Source: Clostridia bacterium | Lineage (GTDB): Bacteria > Bacillota > Clostridia > UMGS1883 | Assembly: GCA_030527235.1 (NCBI GenBank) | Contig: JAUNBL010000014.1 | Location: 1-42,184, forward strand | DNA length: 42,184 nucleotides | Direction of reading: 5' to 3' | Shown here: in pieces, positions 6,584 through 18,384 of the stretch | How the letters are laid out: every line of letters begins with the position of its first letter | How positions within the stretch are numbered: position 1 is the stretch's first letter | Made by a program: the position numbers and the translations under genes | Notes under the pieces: generated by a model | Told to the model about the DNA's origin: nothing | The model's database searches: none | The model's input: the letters and a program-made list of their open reading frames with translations, nothing else

Positions 6584-9500
6584 TTACGTTTCGTCAACCT
6601 TGACTTCTGTTGTGCATAAAAGGGCATGCTCTTCACCCAACGGCATCAGGAACATTCTTATCTCACGCTGCAGCCCGTCGTCATGTTTCACAGTGCAGCG
6701 CATGACTCGCGTCTTTTCAGCCAGCCCGTCCGCGCCCTCATTCACCACTCGGCGAAGCCTCTTTTGCGCCTTGATGTCCGTAATTCTCGCGCACCACAAT
6801 CTAAGCGCGTTATCGATTGTCATAGGCATAGATTCCCACTTGCCTTTACTCTCCGGAATACGGGCTGTCACACTGCTATTTTTCCAGTCGATTTCGTATA
6901 TTTCGTCAAACAACCCGGCAAGCGCGCTCGTGTACCTGTCCACTCCCAGAATGCGCTCGTGCTCACGCGCCGTTTCCTCGGCTTTTTTCAGCTCCGTAAT
7001 GTCCGACAGAACCCCCATAAGATGGGTTTTGCGCTCGTCTCCTCCCGGCATACGCTCGCCGCGCACACGCACCCATCTCTCTCCGCTCGGCGCAAGGCGG
7101 AACACAATGTCAAACTTTTCCCCGCTCTTAGCTGCAGAAAGCAGCGCATCACGCACTAAATCCACGTCTTGCTTATAGACCAAGGAAAACAAATCTTCCA
7201 TACGGGCGTTTTCCGGATTGATTGCGGTGAGTTCGGCGTCAAGGCTTGGACTTATGTACGTGGGGACAATATCCTCGCCGTCCACAGTACAGGTAATTAT
7301 GCCTCCGTCCATTGAACGCAGCAGCATTTGAAGCTGCACCGTATCCGCGGGTATTTTGCTTTGCTTTTCCATGGGCAAATTAGTATGCCCGTCTAAAATG
7401 CAATATGTGCTTTTACCGCTGCGCTTTGCCGAATAGAGCGCCCTGTCCACCACTCCGTAAAACCTTTCAAACGTCATTCCGCGCGCCTGCGCCATGCATA
7501 CGCCGACACTGACCGTGGTAATAATATCGCCCACTGAGAACTGCAGAAGTTCGAGCAGAGTCTGTGCCTTGGAGTGGACTATATCCACACCCACGATGTT
7601 GTTCATAAAGATCATGAATTCATCTCCGCCAAAGCGACACGCCAAATCGCTGCCCCTAAACGCGCTTTGAAGCGCTTTTGCCACCTTCGTCAGTATGTCA
7701 TCGCCCTGCTGATGGCCTAAAGTATCGTTCACCGTCTTAAAATTATCTATGTCCAGCATGAACAACGCCGAGTACGCCTGAGGCTGTGCGTTTTGCAAAA
7801 GCTCATCCACCATGCGCTCCATCGCAGCACGGTTCAGCAGTCCCGTCAGAGCGTCTGTGGCAGCCTCTCCTGTTATGCGCTCATGTTCACGCATCTCCTC
7901 ATCAATATTCGTATAGACAATGAGCGCTTTTACTGCATCGGTATTCGGGTAACGCGCTGTCTGTGTTTCCACGCGGTACCACTGATAGCGTCCGTCTATT
8001 TTAGCGCGGTATCTGAAATGGTCCTCGGCGCGCCCTGCCTCATGCATCGCAATCAGACGCTTGCGGTCAAAAAACTCCAAGAACAGCGCCATGTCATCTT
8101 TGTACGTCGTATGCTCCTTGCTGTAAGCAACGAAATCGGAAAATCTCTTTATCGCACGGCCGCCGGTTTTCATGTTGAAATTTTCCTCGTGTTCTATCGT
8201 ATCTTCCGTGAGGTTTACTTCAAGATAAACAGCCCTGTCCGAGAGCAGCTTTGCAATACTCTTTTGCCATTTTTCATATGCCATCTCTTTTTCGCGCTCG
8301 GAAGTGTTGTCGTAATAGGAGATAATGGCGTGCGTAGGTTTATTGTCCGCACCGTAGATAAGAGAATAGTCCGAATGCATCCACTGGAGCTTGCCGTCAG
8401 AGCTACGCAAGCATAAATCACAGCTCCCGCTCGGCTCGCCCTCATGCATCTTGGCAAAAAACTTTCGGCAGCTCTTTGCGCTTTGCGCGTCTATCCTGCC
8501 GCTGCGAATCAGCTCTTCGGGAGAAACATTTATCTTGCGCCGCGAAGCAAAATTCATATCCGCATCGTAAAACGTCTCCCCCTCGCCCGTCGCAAGGTCA
8601 TAGCGCAGAATCTGCTTGCCGCTTTGTCTGACAATTGCCACATACTCTGTATTGCGAGTTTGCAGCTGCGCTTCGGCTTTCTTCTGCGCAGTAATATCCG
8701 TGCAGATAACCATATACACGTTCTGCCCCTGCCAGCGCAAAGGCGACGCCTGAGCCAGCATCCACAGTCCTCCTTGCCACGACACCTGCACGGGCATGTA
8801 TCTACCGTCGGAATCTATGTTGAACATCGGACAGTTCTCACACGGCTTGTCCGAACCCGCAACGTCACGATAACAGACGTGTTCGTCAGCGCCCTCGCCA
8901 AAGCTGTCCCGCAGCGACTTATTGCGGTAAATAACCTTGTGCGTTTTGGGGTCTATAAGATAGACATATAAAGTGCTGTTATCCATCATCTGCTGAAAGT
9001 CTTCGGAAAGTTCGCCTGCCATTTTCCCGCGCCGTCTGAGAATATTAAGCGCGATTACGCCGCTGAGTACGGAAAGCGTGCCCGTTTCAGTCTTTGTAAA
9101 GCTGCGGGCGCTGCCGCCGAAAAACCCGATAACACCTATCATTTCCCCATTATGTATCATAGCGCTCATCAGCAGCGAATGTATTCCTTTTTTTACCATG
9201 CGCTCCTTGAGTACGGGCGGCATCTCGTCCGGGTTCGTGCAGCACAGTATATGTTTATTCTCAAAAACTTCCTTGAGCGCGCTTTCGCGCACGTCTTCAA
9301 ATGTCAGCTTTATTCTGCTTGCGGCAGATTTAGAAAGCGGCGCGTGCCATTCAAAAATTCGCCTGCGGCTCTTGGCTCCGTATTCAAATATACAAGCTAA
9401 ACTCGCCTGGTAATGCTTACCCAAAAGCTCCAGCACATGCTTTATCGCCGCGGCAGTATCAAGTGATTCGGAAAGGTATTGCAGCACGCTCGCAAGCACA

Positions 9501-12500
9501 ACAGGGTCGTACACGGCAGCGCCGTCTTCAGTATGGATGTGCTTTTGCAAATCCGCGACCAGCGCCTCTCTGTCCTTCTCCTCCTGAATGTCTGTTATCT
9601 GGCCGACTATACGGTACACTGCGCCCGATGCGTCGGCAACGCTTGCGTACAGCAGTCTGCACCAGCGGTACCCCGTACCCCAGTTGTCGGCAACATATTC
9701 AAGCGTATCGCTCATCGGGCGCTTTCGAGCAATGCTTATCGCATTGCGCAGCGTTTGAACATAATCAGGATTTACTACGCTGCTATGACGGACGTATTCA
9801 TAATAGTTTTCGTGTACAAAGCGTTTTACTCCCTTGCCCTGAATCACAGTTTCAAAGACAAGCGTATCACTGCTCACATCGTAGTCAAATATAGCAAAAC
9901 CATTATGTTCCAGGATTAATCTGTTGCGCTCATTCTCTATTTCCTGAGCGTGCTGACGTGTTACATCAGTCACCGTGACCACAGCGCCGACACTATTCCC
10001 GTCTTTGTCAAAATCAGTGATAAAGCCGGCGCGGCAGTAATGACGCGAACCATCGGCGAAAATGAACTGTATTGTTTCGGCGCCTTCACTCTCGCCCGCG
10101 TCTATACGGGCATAGAAATCTCTGTATCGCTGCCTGTCGCCCGGCGCGACAGCGTTCATTACCCTTTCGTCCACACGCTGGACGTTGTCCGACATCTTTG
10201 AAAGGGCGGCATAGTCATCGGGCATGGACAACGCTCGCGTTGCAGTATCGTAACGGCACACGGCGACACGGCTCTCGGCCAAAGCAAGGCGCATATCGTC
10301 ACTGCGTTTTCTCAGCATTTCCACTTCCGTCACGTCAGAACGAGTAATTACTATAGCGCGCTTATCTTCATTAAGCCAGCAATACTCCCATTTTTTGTAG
10401 TATATCTTTTCCTGTATTTCCACAGGAAACACCACGCTCACGGGAGATTTCTCGGAGAGGCGGCGCATAAGCACGTCTAATCGCATTGATTCCGCCGCCT
10501 GGCTACGAAAACTCTCACTAATATAGTAATTGATAAATTTATCTATATTATCAATGTATGACAATTCCTTGTCCATTTTCAGTTCAATCTCAAGAGCAGG
10601 CATATGGTAGCAGCGCATATATCCGGAATCCACATATATTATTCCCAGAAGTTCAAAGCTGTTTTGGCTCACTGCCAATGCTATATCTCGATTCATTACC
10701 TCTATGTCAATATCCACAGAGGAAATCAACGCCTTGGGTTTTCCGTTATTGTCATGAAACATCCTCGCAGTGGTGCGCACCCAGCGCGGAAGCTTTTCAT
10801 CGAACAGAATACGCCTATACTCCACGCTCATCGTTTTTTTGCCATGAAGAAGGGCCTCTTTCAAAGCTTCCAAATTCAGCGTTTTATCGACAGCCTCGCG
10901 ACGTTTAGGTTCATACACACGCTCCAAAAGCACGGTGACGGCATCTGAATATTTCATACCGACGCGGCCGAATGTGCCGCGATACGCTTCAACCACGTCC
11001 GCGTTTATATCCACAAGCATGTTAACAAAAGCGCCGTTCATCTCACCATGCTCCAAGCGCGAGATAATATCGGCATACGTCCGCTCGTTTTCGCGGTTCT
11101 CTGTGTAATCCTCGCCCGCAAACGACAGCGAAATGACACTGCCGTCACGGTCACGGATAACCGCGCAGGAAACGCGCATCCATTCCATGCCGCATACATG
11201 CTTTTTCATATGCAGAATAAAGCTGCTTTTCTCGGCAGTTTCAGAGGCTTGGAGCAATTTTTCCACATGCTCCCTCATGGATTCCTCCGCACTTTCCTCC
11301 AGGGTACCGGTATGGCGCAGACCGCACTGCCTGCCGTCTTTTATTTTGCCTATTCCGAGCCTCGCTGCGTTTTTGTTTACCACAGGGTATATATCGTTCT
11401 TCATATCATAAGACCAGAAGTACAGCGACGATGCATCCAGCGCCATCTCCAAAGCATGCCTCCGGGCAATGGCCTCCGTTTCGGCGGAAATATCAATGGC
11501 GGTTCCTATTGCGCTTACCGGCTTTCCGTCGGCGAACACTGTATAGAGGTTAATGCGCTGCCAATGATACTCTCCGTCCTCTAACAAAAACAGTATATCC
11601 GCAGCTGCGGTTTCCGCCCCGGAGTCTATTGCCTCATACAGCGCCCTTATGTCTTCGGCAGAGCGCTCTGCCACCATGCCGCTTTCTATTAAAGACTCCG
11701 GCACATTTTCCATTACCTGAGGCATGTGTCCATGCCGATAGGTATTCAGCATGGTGTACGACTTTTTCAGCGGGTCGTATTCCCAAACAAGAAGCTTTGC
11801 GCTTTTTATGGCAAATTCCATCTTCTGCTTCTCAATACTAATCTTCTCGCCTGCCATCATACGGTCGCTGATATCGGTATAGACGCAGTAAAAGCGCAGC
11901 ACGCCGTCCGAGCCCTTCACCGGGTTACCTGTAAGGTTGACCCAGATATAGCTGTCATCTTTGCGCCGGATACGGTAGCTCTCGTTAAACTCCCTGTGTT
12001 CGTCAATTACATCCGCTGCGGCTTTCTTTACCTGTTCGGCATCAAGCGGATGCACGCGGCAAAAGACATCTTCCCCGAAAAAGTCTTTAAGCTCCGCTTC
12101 TTCACACCCGTACAAACGTGCGACGCCTTCGCTCACGTATTCACGTATGGGTTTTCCGTCTTTTATCACAAATATCTCCACACCGCCCGGTGCGTTCTTT
12201 ATCATTGCCTCTGTCTGCCGGTTCTTTTCAATAAGCTCCGTTTCAAGCCGTTTGCGTTCTTGGAAGTCAGACACAGTCATGTAATACCATGTTCGGCCCT
12301 CGATGTCCTTTACAAGATGCCCAATCGCATACACCCATTTAGGTTCCCCGAACTTTGTAGCCAGTCTGAATTCCAGTGCGCCATACTGCCCGTTTTTTTG
12401 AACCTGTTGTCTGATGCGCTCCATTATTTCTTGGGCATTGTCGCCATAACAAAGGCGCGAAAAGCGATTTTCATACAGCTCCTCATACTCCTGCCGCGTG

Positions 12501-15139
12501 CATTCGAGAAGTTCAAGCATTTTATCGCTTATATAGCCGATAAAATCCTCATCTACAGAACATTTGAGAATTCCGCTGGGCATAGACTGTACGAGAACCT
12601 TCATCTCATCCTCAAACGTCCTCTGCTCAGTTATGTCAAAAAACGTAACATATAAAAGAGGCGGCTGAGCGCCGTTGAGTTTTATGTTACATATTGTGCG
12701 CAGCCAAAACAAGCTGCCGTCCTTTCTTCTTGCAGGTATAATATGCTCGTTGGTCCCCTCTTTTGCAATGTCGCCGATGTTCTGTTCAAAATGTTTTTCA
12801 GGCATGAAGGAAACCGGCAGACCCGCCGCAACACGCGCGTCATACTCCTCGCGCTCGAAGCCGAAGATTTCGCAGGTTCTGTCACTGGCAAAGATTGAAT
12901 AAAGCTCGCCGTCTCTGTATTCGTAAATTGCGATACCGGCCGGAACATTTTGCACGATATTGTCCAAACGTATCCGTGTTCTATCCAATTCTTTGCGCTC
13001 TGTGATGTTTTCCGCCAATAAATAAAGTACATACCTTTTATCTCTGCCGACAAGATAACGAGCATGTACAAGCAGCCAAATATCCTCGCCGGCATGTTCA
13101 AACGGCAGCACATGCAGCTCGCATTGCTGCTCGCGTTCGCTTGATATCACAAGGCGAAGCATATCAAGAAAAGCCTGACGAGATTCCGGGTAAAGCCACT
13201 TTTGCATATGGATAAGCTTCCCCGCGCACTTCCCGCCGTCCACCCCGATAAGTTCAAAGAACCTGTCATTTACACGCAGCACCTCAACATTGTCATCGTG
13301 AAGCTCTACAATAAGAGCGCCGCCGACAAAGCTGTTAAACATCAGCGTTGCCTGTGTCGATGCGTCCAAGAAATCCACCGTACCCTCTATGCCGAGTTCG
13401 GTCTTTTCCGACTCACCGCACACCACGGCAGAGGATGTGAGCAGTTTTTCAAACTCGTCCGCAGGAACGGGGCGTGAGAAATAATAACCCTGCATATGTA
13501 CGCAGCCGAGACTTTTCAGGTAGTCCGCCTGCTCCTTTGTTTCCACGCCTTCGGCTATAACCGACAAGTCTATCCAGTTTGCCATCCGCACAACGGAACT
13601 CAGTATGCGCCCTGCGCGGGAGTTGTTCTTACAGCTGCTGATGAATTTAATGTCCAGCTTCAGCGTGTCCACGCACACATCCTTTAGCGTGTTAAGCGAA
13701 GAGTAGCCGCTGCCGAAATCATCCATCTCCACATGAAAGCCCTGAATCTTAAGCGCATCTATCGCCGAAATCAGGCGTTCCGTATCCTGCATAAAGGCAG
13801 TTTCTGTCACTTCAAGGCGCAGCATAGATATGTCGAGCCCGTATTTTTCCAGCAGCGCAACAATCGCCTTGCCCGGCCCACCGCCGTATAAATCATGCCG
13901 AGAAATGTTTACAGAAATCGGCACCATCGGAAGACCTCTGTCCTTCCAGCTCTTGAGCAGTATACAAACCTGTTCACAGACGTATTCGTCCATCCGTCCG
14001 ATAAACCCGTTGCGCTCAAAGAGCGGCACGAATTTCAGTGGAGGAATGAGCCCCTTCTGCGGATGCTGCCAGCGCACCAGCGCTTCCGCACCCACCAGAG
14101 TGTTGTTGGCATAGTTGTATTGAGGCTGAAGATATACAATAAACTGCCCGCCCTCAAGCGCGCTGTCCATTTCCGCAATCAGAGTCTGTTCTTCAAGCAA
14201 CGATTCGCGCATGGATTCCTCATACCATGCCACGCGGCGCGTATAGCTGTTTTTTGTGGAGCGCAGCGCAAGAAGCGCCCGGTCGCACATCAAGGACACA
14301 TCCAAAAAATGGTCGTCCACTGCGTACACACCCGCACGCGATACAAAGCCGAAATTTTTATTCAAACCGGCAACGAATCGTTCAAGCTGCCCAAATGCGT
14401 CATTTTCAATAAAAGAATCATATTCAAAACAGGCAACGAAATGGTCTGCCTCCAGATGCCCGCAAACCAGAATGCCGCCCCCGATATTCGAACGGAACGC
14501 CCAGCCTATGTCAGCAAGCAGCTTGTCTCCCGCCTCCGTACCGAACATATCGTTATACACTTTGAAACGGTCTATGTCCCAACGGCAAATAACGTATTTT
14601 TTGTTCATGCTCTCTCGAAGCAGTTCGCCCGTTTTTCGGCAAAACGCCTGTTTGGTATAAATGCCGGTTTTTTCATCTATCTCAGCCTGTTTAAGCAGCC
14701 GCTCATATACGGAATACTCTTCCACCAGCTTGTCGGACTCACGGCGGCGTATTGCATTTCTGACACTGTGACGGACTATCCCCGCGCTAAAGGGCTTTGT
14801 AATAACATCCTGCGCCCCATGATTCAACGCCCTTGTCTGGCTTTCCTCGTCCTCCGCAGAAGTAACCACTATTACAGGAACACGCGAAAGTTCAGGGTCA
14901 TCATGCAGCACGCGGAGCATTTCATATCCGTCCATAACCGGCATCATTATATCGAGGAGTACCGCGTCCACATTCACGCTGTGCAGCGTATCCAACGCCT
15001 GCTTCCCGTTCTCCGCTTCCAAAATATTGTATTCATTCGCAAACATCTCTCCGAGGATTCCGCGGTTTATCGCCACGTCGTCCACGACAAGAATAGTCTG
15101 CCTGTTCTTTTGCATAGATTTGCCAGTTGTGATGTCCAT
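6584..15139 (-). CDS. giant REC-(GGDEF)-EAL-PASn-GAF-PAS-GGDEF-PAS c-di-GMP signalling protein
   Basis: A 2,851-residue cytoplasmic protein with no signal peptide or membrane helix. Domains in order: response-regulator receiver (about 15-134; phospho-acceptor Asp63, acidic pair Asp20/21, Thr93, Lys115); GGDEF-like domain with a ruined active site (EADHF at 230-234); EAL phosphodiesterase domain (about 320-570) with EAL at 352-354, DDFG, AEGVE and the final Gln all present; about ten PAS/PAC repeats (about 595-1855); GAF (about 1880-2035); PAS repeats (about 2045-2420), the first with a CYxxxxG...PCENCP cysteine motif (Cys2089, 2100, 2103); a GGDEF cyclase domain (about 2425-2585) with intact GGDEF at 2504-2508 and an RxxD product-inhibition site (RGSD 2495-2498); then one or two further PAS-like domains to the end. 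It can probably both make and break c-di-GMP, gated by phosphorylation and many ligands. I chose ATG 15139 because AAGGAGGT lies five bases upstream; an in-frame ATG 48 bases earlier lacks such a site. No cognate kinase gene is adjacent. Confidence 0.92.
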   Translation of the reverse strand: MDITTGKSMQKNRQTILVVDDVAINRGILGEMFANEYNILEAENGKQALDTLHSVNVDAVLLDIMMPVMDGYEMLRVLHDDPELSRVPVIVVTSAEDEESQTRALNHGAQDVITKPFSAGIVRHSVRNAIRRRESDKLVEEYSVYERLLKQAEIDEKTGIYTKQAFCRKTGELLRESMNKKYVICRWDIDRFKVYNDMFGTEAGDKLLADIGWAFRSNIGGGILVCGHLEADHFVACFEYDSFIENDAFGQLERFVAGLNKNFGFVSRAGVYAVDDHFLDVSLMCDRALLALRSTKNSYTRRVAWYEESMRESLLEEQTLIAEMDSALEGGQFIVYLQPQYNYANNTLVGAEALVRWQHPQKGLIPPLKFVPLFERNGFIGRMDEYVCEQVCILLKSWKDRGLPMVPISVNISRHDLYGGGPGKAIVALLEKYGLDISMLRLEVTETAFMQDTERLISAIDALKIQGFHVEMDDFGSGYSSLNTLKDVCVDTLKLDIKFISSCKNNSRAGRILSSVVRMANWIDLSVIAEGVETKEQADYLKSLGCVHMQGYYFSRPVPADEFEKLLTSSAVVCGESEKTELGIEGTVDFLDASTQATLMFNSFVGGALIVELHDDNVEVLRVNDRFFELIGVDGGKCAGKLIHMQKWLYPESRQAFLDMLRLVISSEREQQCELHVLPFEHAGEDIWLLVHARYLVGRDKRYVLYLLAENITERKELDRTRIRLDNIVQNVPAGIAIYEYRDGELYSIFASDRTCEIFGFEREEYDARVAAGLPVSFMPEKHFEQNIGDIAKEGTNEHIIPARRKDGSLFWLRTICNIKLNGAQPPLLYVTFFDITEQRTFEDEMKVLVQSMPSGILKCSVDEDFIGYISDKMLELLECTRQEYEELYENRFSRLCYGDNAQEIMERIRQQVQKNGQYGALEFRLATKFGEPKWVYAIGHLVKDIEGRTWYYMTVSDFQERKRLETELIEKNRQTEAMIKNAPGGVEIFVIKDGKPIREYVSEGVARLYGCEEAELKDFFGEDVFCRVHPLDAEQVKKAAADVIDEHREFNESYRIRRKDDSYIWVNLTGNPVKGSDGVLRFYCVYTDISDRMMAGEKISIEKQKMEFAIKSAKLLVWEYDPLKKSYTMLNTYRHGHMPQVMENVPESLIESGMVAERSAEDIRALYEAIDSGAETAAADILFLLEDGEYHWQRINLYTVFADGKPVSAIGTAIDISAETEAIARRHALEMALDASSLYFWSYDMKNDIYPVVNKNAARLGIGKIKDGRQCGLRHTGTLEESAEESMREHVEKLLQASETAEKSSFILHMKKHVCGMEWMRVSCAVIRDRDGSVISLSFAGEDYTENRENERTYADIISRLEHGEMNGAFVNMLVDINADVVEAYRGTFGRVGMKYSDAVTVLLERVYEPKRREAVDKTLNLEALKEALLHGKKTMSVEYRRILFDEKLPRWVRTTARMFHDNNGKPKALISSVDIDIEVMNRDIALAVSQNSFELLGIIYVDSGYMRCYHMPALEIELKMDKELSYIDNIDKFINYYISESFRSQAAESMRLDVLMRRLSEKSPVSVVFPVEIQEKIYYKKWEYCWLNEDKRAIVITRSDVTEVEMLRKRSDDMRLALAESRVAVCRYDTATRALSMPDDYAALSKMSDNVQRVDERVMNAVAPGDRQRYRDFYARIDAGESEGAETIQFIFADGSRHYCRAGFITDFDKDGNSVGAVVTVTDVTRQHAQEIENERNRLILEHNGFAIFDYDVSSDTLVFETVIQGKGVKRFVHENYYEYVRHSSVVNPDYVQTLRNAISIARKRPMSDTLEYVADNWGTGYRWCRLLYASVADASGAVYRIVGQITDIQEEKDREALVADLQKHIHTEDGAAVYDPVVLASVLQYLSESLDTAAAIKHVLELLGKHYQASLACIFEYGAKSRRRIFEWHAPLSKSAASRIKLTFEDVRESALKEVFENKHILCCTNPDEMPPVLKERMVKKGIHSLLMSAMIHNGEMIGVIGFFGGSARSFTKTETGTLSVLSGVIALNILRRRGKMAGELSEDFQQMMDNSTLYVYLIDPKTHKVIYRNKSLRDSFGEGADEHVCYRDVAGSDKPCENCPMFNIDSDGRYMPVQVSWQGGLWMLAQASPLRWQGQNVYMVICTDITAQKKAEAQLQTRNTEYVAIVRQSGKQILRYDLATGEGETFYDADMNFASRRKINVSPEELIRSGRIDAQSAKSCRKFFAKMHEGEPSGSCDLCLRSSDGKLQWMHSDYSLIYGADNKPTHAIISYYDNTSEREKEMAYEKWQKSIAKLLSDRAVYLEVNLTEDTIEHEENFNMKTGGRAIKRFSDFVAYSKEHTTYKDDMALFLEFFDRKRLIAMHEAGRAEDHFRYRAKIDGRYQWYRVETQTARYPNTDAVKALIVYTNIDEEMREHERITGEAATDALTGLLNRAAMERMVDELLQNAQPQAYSALFMLDIDNFKTVNDTLGHQQGDDILTKVAKALQSAFRGSDLACRFGGDEFMIFMNNIVGVDIVHSKAQTLLELLQFSVGDIITTVSVGVCMAQARGMTFERFYGVVDRALYSAKRSGKSTYCILDGHTNLPMEKQSKIPADTVQLQMLLRSMDGGIITCTVDGEDIVPTYISPSLDAELTAINPENARMEDLFSLVYKQDVDLVRDALLSAAKSGEKFDIVFRLAPSGERWVRVRGERMPGGDERKTHLMGVLSDITELKKAEETAREHERILGVDRYTSALAGLFDEIYEIDWKNSSVTARIPESKGKWESMPMTIDNALRLWCARITDIKAQKRLRRVVNEGADGLAEKTRVMRCTVKHDDGLQREIRMFLMPLGEEHALLCTTEVKVDET

Positions 15140-15213
15140 AACGCACCTCCTTATATATCCACAGCCGCATTCAATACCAAACGACACTCACTTGTCACTA
15201 TTATCTTGCATAT

Positions 15214-15242
15214 ATTTTACCACAATTTCTTCTATAATGCAA
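15214..15242 (-). promoter_or_regulatory. possible promoter for the giant signalling gene
   Basis: Minus-strand TTGCAT (15242-15237) and TAAAAT (15219-15214) with 17-base spacing, lying between the groEL terminator and the start codon. The -35 box is a weak match. The presence of a terminator upstream makes an independent promoter in this interval necessary. Confidence 0.45.
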
Positions 15243-15251
15243 CACGTTTTG

Positions 15252-15287
15252 CAAAGAAAAAAGAGGCTCGCATGTGGAGCCTCTTTT
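15252..15287 (-). terminator. groESL terminator
   Basis: Minus-strand hairpin with an 11-base perfect stem (AAAAGAGGCTC / GAGCCTCTTTT, 15277-15287 with 15259-15269, 7-base loop) running into TTTTTTC. It lies about 20 bases after the groEL stop. Confidence 0.88.
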
Positions 15288-15306
15288 GCCGCGTATTGGT
15301 TTATTA

Positions 15307-16950
<1,644 letters not shown>

Positions 16951-16974
16951 TCACTCCTTCTAATTCTCTAATTC

Positions 16975-17326
<352 letters not shown>

Positions 17327-17334
17327 CAGCTATA

Positions 17335-17363
17335 ATAATACGCATTACACAGATGTTTTTCAA
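17335..17363 (-). promoter_or_regulatory. groESL sigma-A promoter
   Basis: Minus-strand TTGAAA (17363-17358), 17-base spacer, TATTAT (17340-17335). CIRCE starts nine bases downstream of the -10 box, the standard layout of HrcA-controlled groESL operons. Confidence 0.85.
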
Positions 17364-17523
17364 CCTCCGTTTTTTTGGCAAAATCGGTGTTTTGCTCATA
17401 ATATCTCTTGTTTGCTTTCACTATCTCGCTCTTTCGTTCATTTGTGAAAAAACTTTGAACTATTTTTACTGCATCCGGCATATATAATAATATTGATAAA
17501 GTTTCGAAAGGATACGTGAAAAC

Positions 17524-18207
17524 ATGAAAAAAGAAATAGCCTTAAAACCTTTGTGTGAATACGGAAGCTGCGCGGCATACATAACCGATAATTCAATCTC
17601 GCTGCGCTGCGGCGGCGTTAACGGCTGCTTGAAGGCATGGCTTACCGGCAGCGGCACAAATTTGCCGCTTGGCAACCTTGTAAACGGGCAGCTTCAGCGT
17701 GAGGCGGACGTGGGAGCGTACTGCGGAATTCTGGTTACGCAGTCAGGCAGGCAGATGTTTTACGGAAAGTACGCGGAAGAATGCGAAAACGCGCAGGAAG
17801 CCGTTCCTCTCAAAGAAGCGGAAGAGACAACCGAGTCAAAGGAAACCGAAGAAGCTGCAAAAGACACTCCAATCGAGGATGCGCCGGTGCCGGAAGCGCC
17901 TACCGAATGCAAGTTCCTTCTTAAAAACGATGGGTTTCATTGGCGGCATATAACTGACTCGGCATATCCATCCGATTCGCTGAGCGTTCGCTATATATTG
18001 AGCCATACCACGGTATATAACTCCTTTCTTGCGCACGGCGGATATTATTACGGCGAGAAAGAGGGCGCGGCCGCTATCGCCATGGAATGCGACATAAAAA
18101 ACGAGCCGCATCCCATGCCGCACATGGCGCAATTTGCCACGTATATCAAGCCGTACTTTATTGTCTGTGTAAATCTTGAAACCAAAGAATTCTATCCTTA
18201 CGCATAA
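17524..18207 (+). CDS. hypothetical two-part protein with acidic linker
   Basis: A 227-residue protein I do not recognise. Residues 1-85 look like a compact beta-rich domain with several Cys and Gly (YGSCAAYITDNSISLRCGG). Residues 90-127 are a low-complexity Glu/Lys/Pro/Thr linker, and residues 128-227 form a second domain rich in aromatic residues and His (FHWRHITDS, HGGYYYGEK, PHPMPHMAQ). There is no signal peptide or membrane helix, so it is probably cytoplasmic. ATG 17524 has AAAGGAT about 12 bases upstream, and an earlier GTG is closed by a stop. It is a single-gene unit, divergent from groES and followed by a strong terminator. Confidence 0.75.
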   Translation: MKKEIALKPLCEYGSCAAYITDNSISLRCGGVNGCLKAWLTGSGTNLPLGNLVNGQLQREADVGAYCGILVTQSGRQMFYGKYAEECENAQEAVPLKEAEETTESKETEEAAKDTPIEDAPVPEAPTECKFLLKNDGFHWRHITDSAYPSDSLSVRYILSHTTVYNSFLAHGGYYYGEKEGAAAIAMECDIKNEPHPMPHMAQFATYIKPYFIVCVNLETKEFYPYA

Positions 18208-18215
18208 TAGACAAA

Positions 18216-18251
18216 CGCCCAAAAAGCCGGTACACGCCGGCTTTTTGAGCG
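18216..18251. terminator. terminator, probably bidirectional
   Basis: Hairpin CAAAAAGCCGG (18220-18230) / CCGGCTTTTTG (18237-18247) with a six-base loop and T-runs on both strands. It ends the plus-strand hypothetical gene 10 bases after its stop codon. It can also stop the minus-strand rex-adhE-kinase transcript about 140 bases after its last gene. Confidence 0.85.
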
Positions 18252-18384
18252 TTACGATATCTTGCTTCTGTTCGCAATTGAAAACTTTTACATCATCGGT
18301 TATAGTTTTCTCATACGCCTCTTTACCATAAGCATCCATTTCCGATTTGTTCTTTTATTTTCATACCGCATCTTCCTCTCTGAT

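Noticed and set aside
15140..15187. A 16-residue longer N-terminus for the giant protein
   Set aside because: The downstream ATG at 15139 has AAGGAGGT at ideal spacing and begins just before the receiver domain; the extension has no ribosome binding site.
17836..18339. A minus-strand frame starting MDAYGKEAYEKT, and a 13-codon frame (18362) with a good ribosome binding site after the kinase gene
   Set aside because: The longer frame runs through the terminator hairpin and antisense to the hypothetical gene; the shorter one ends after 13 codons. A frameshifted small gene cannot be excluded but is not supported.
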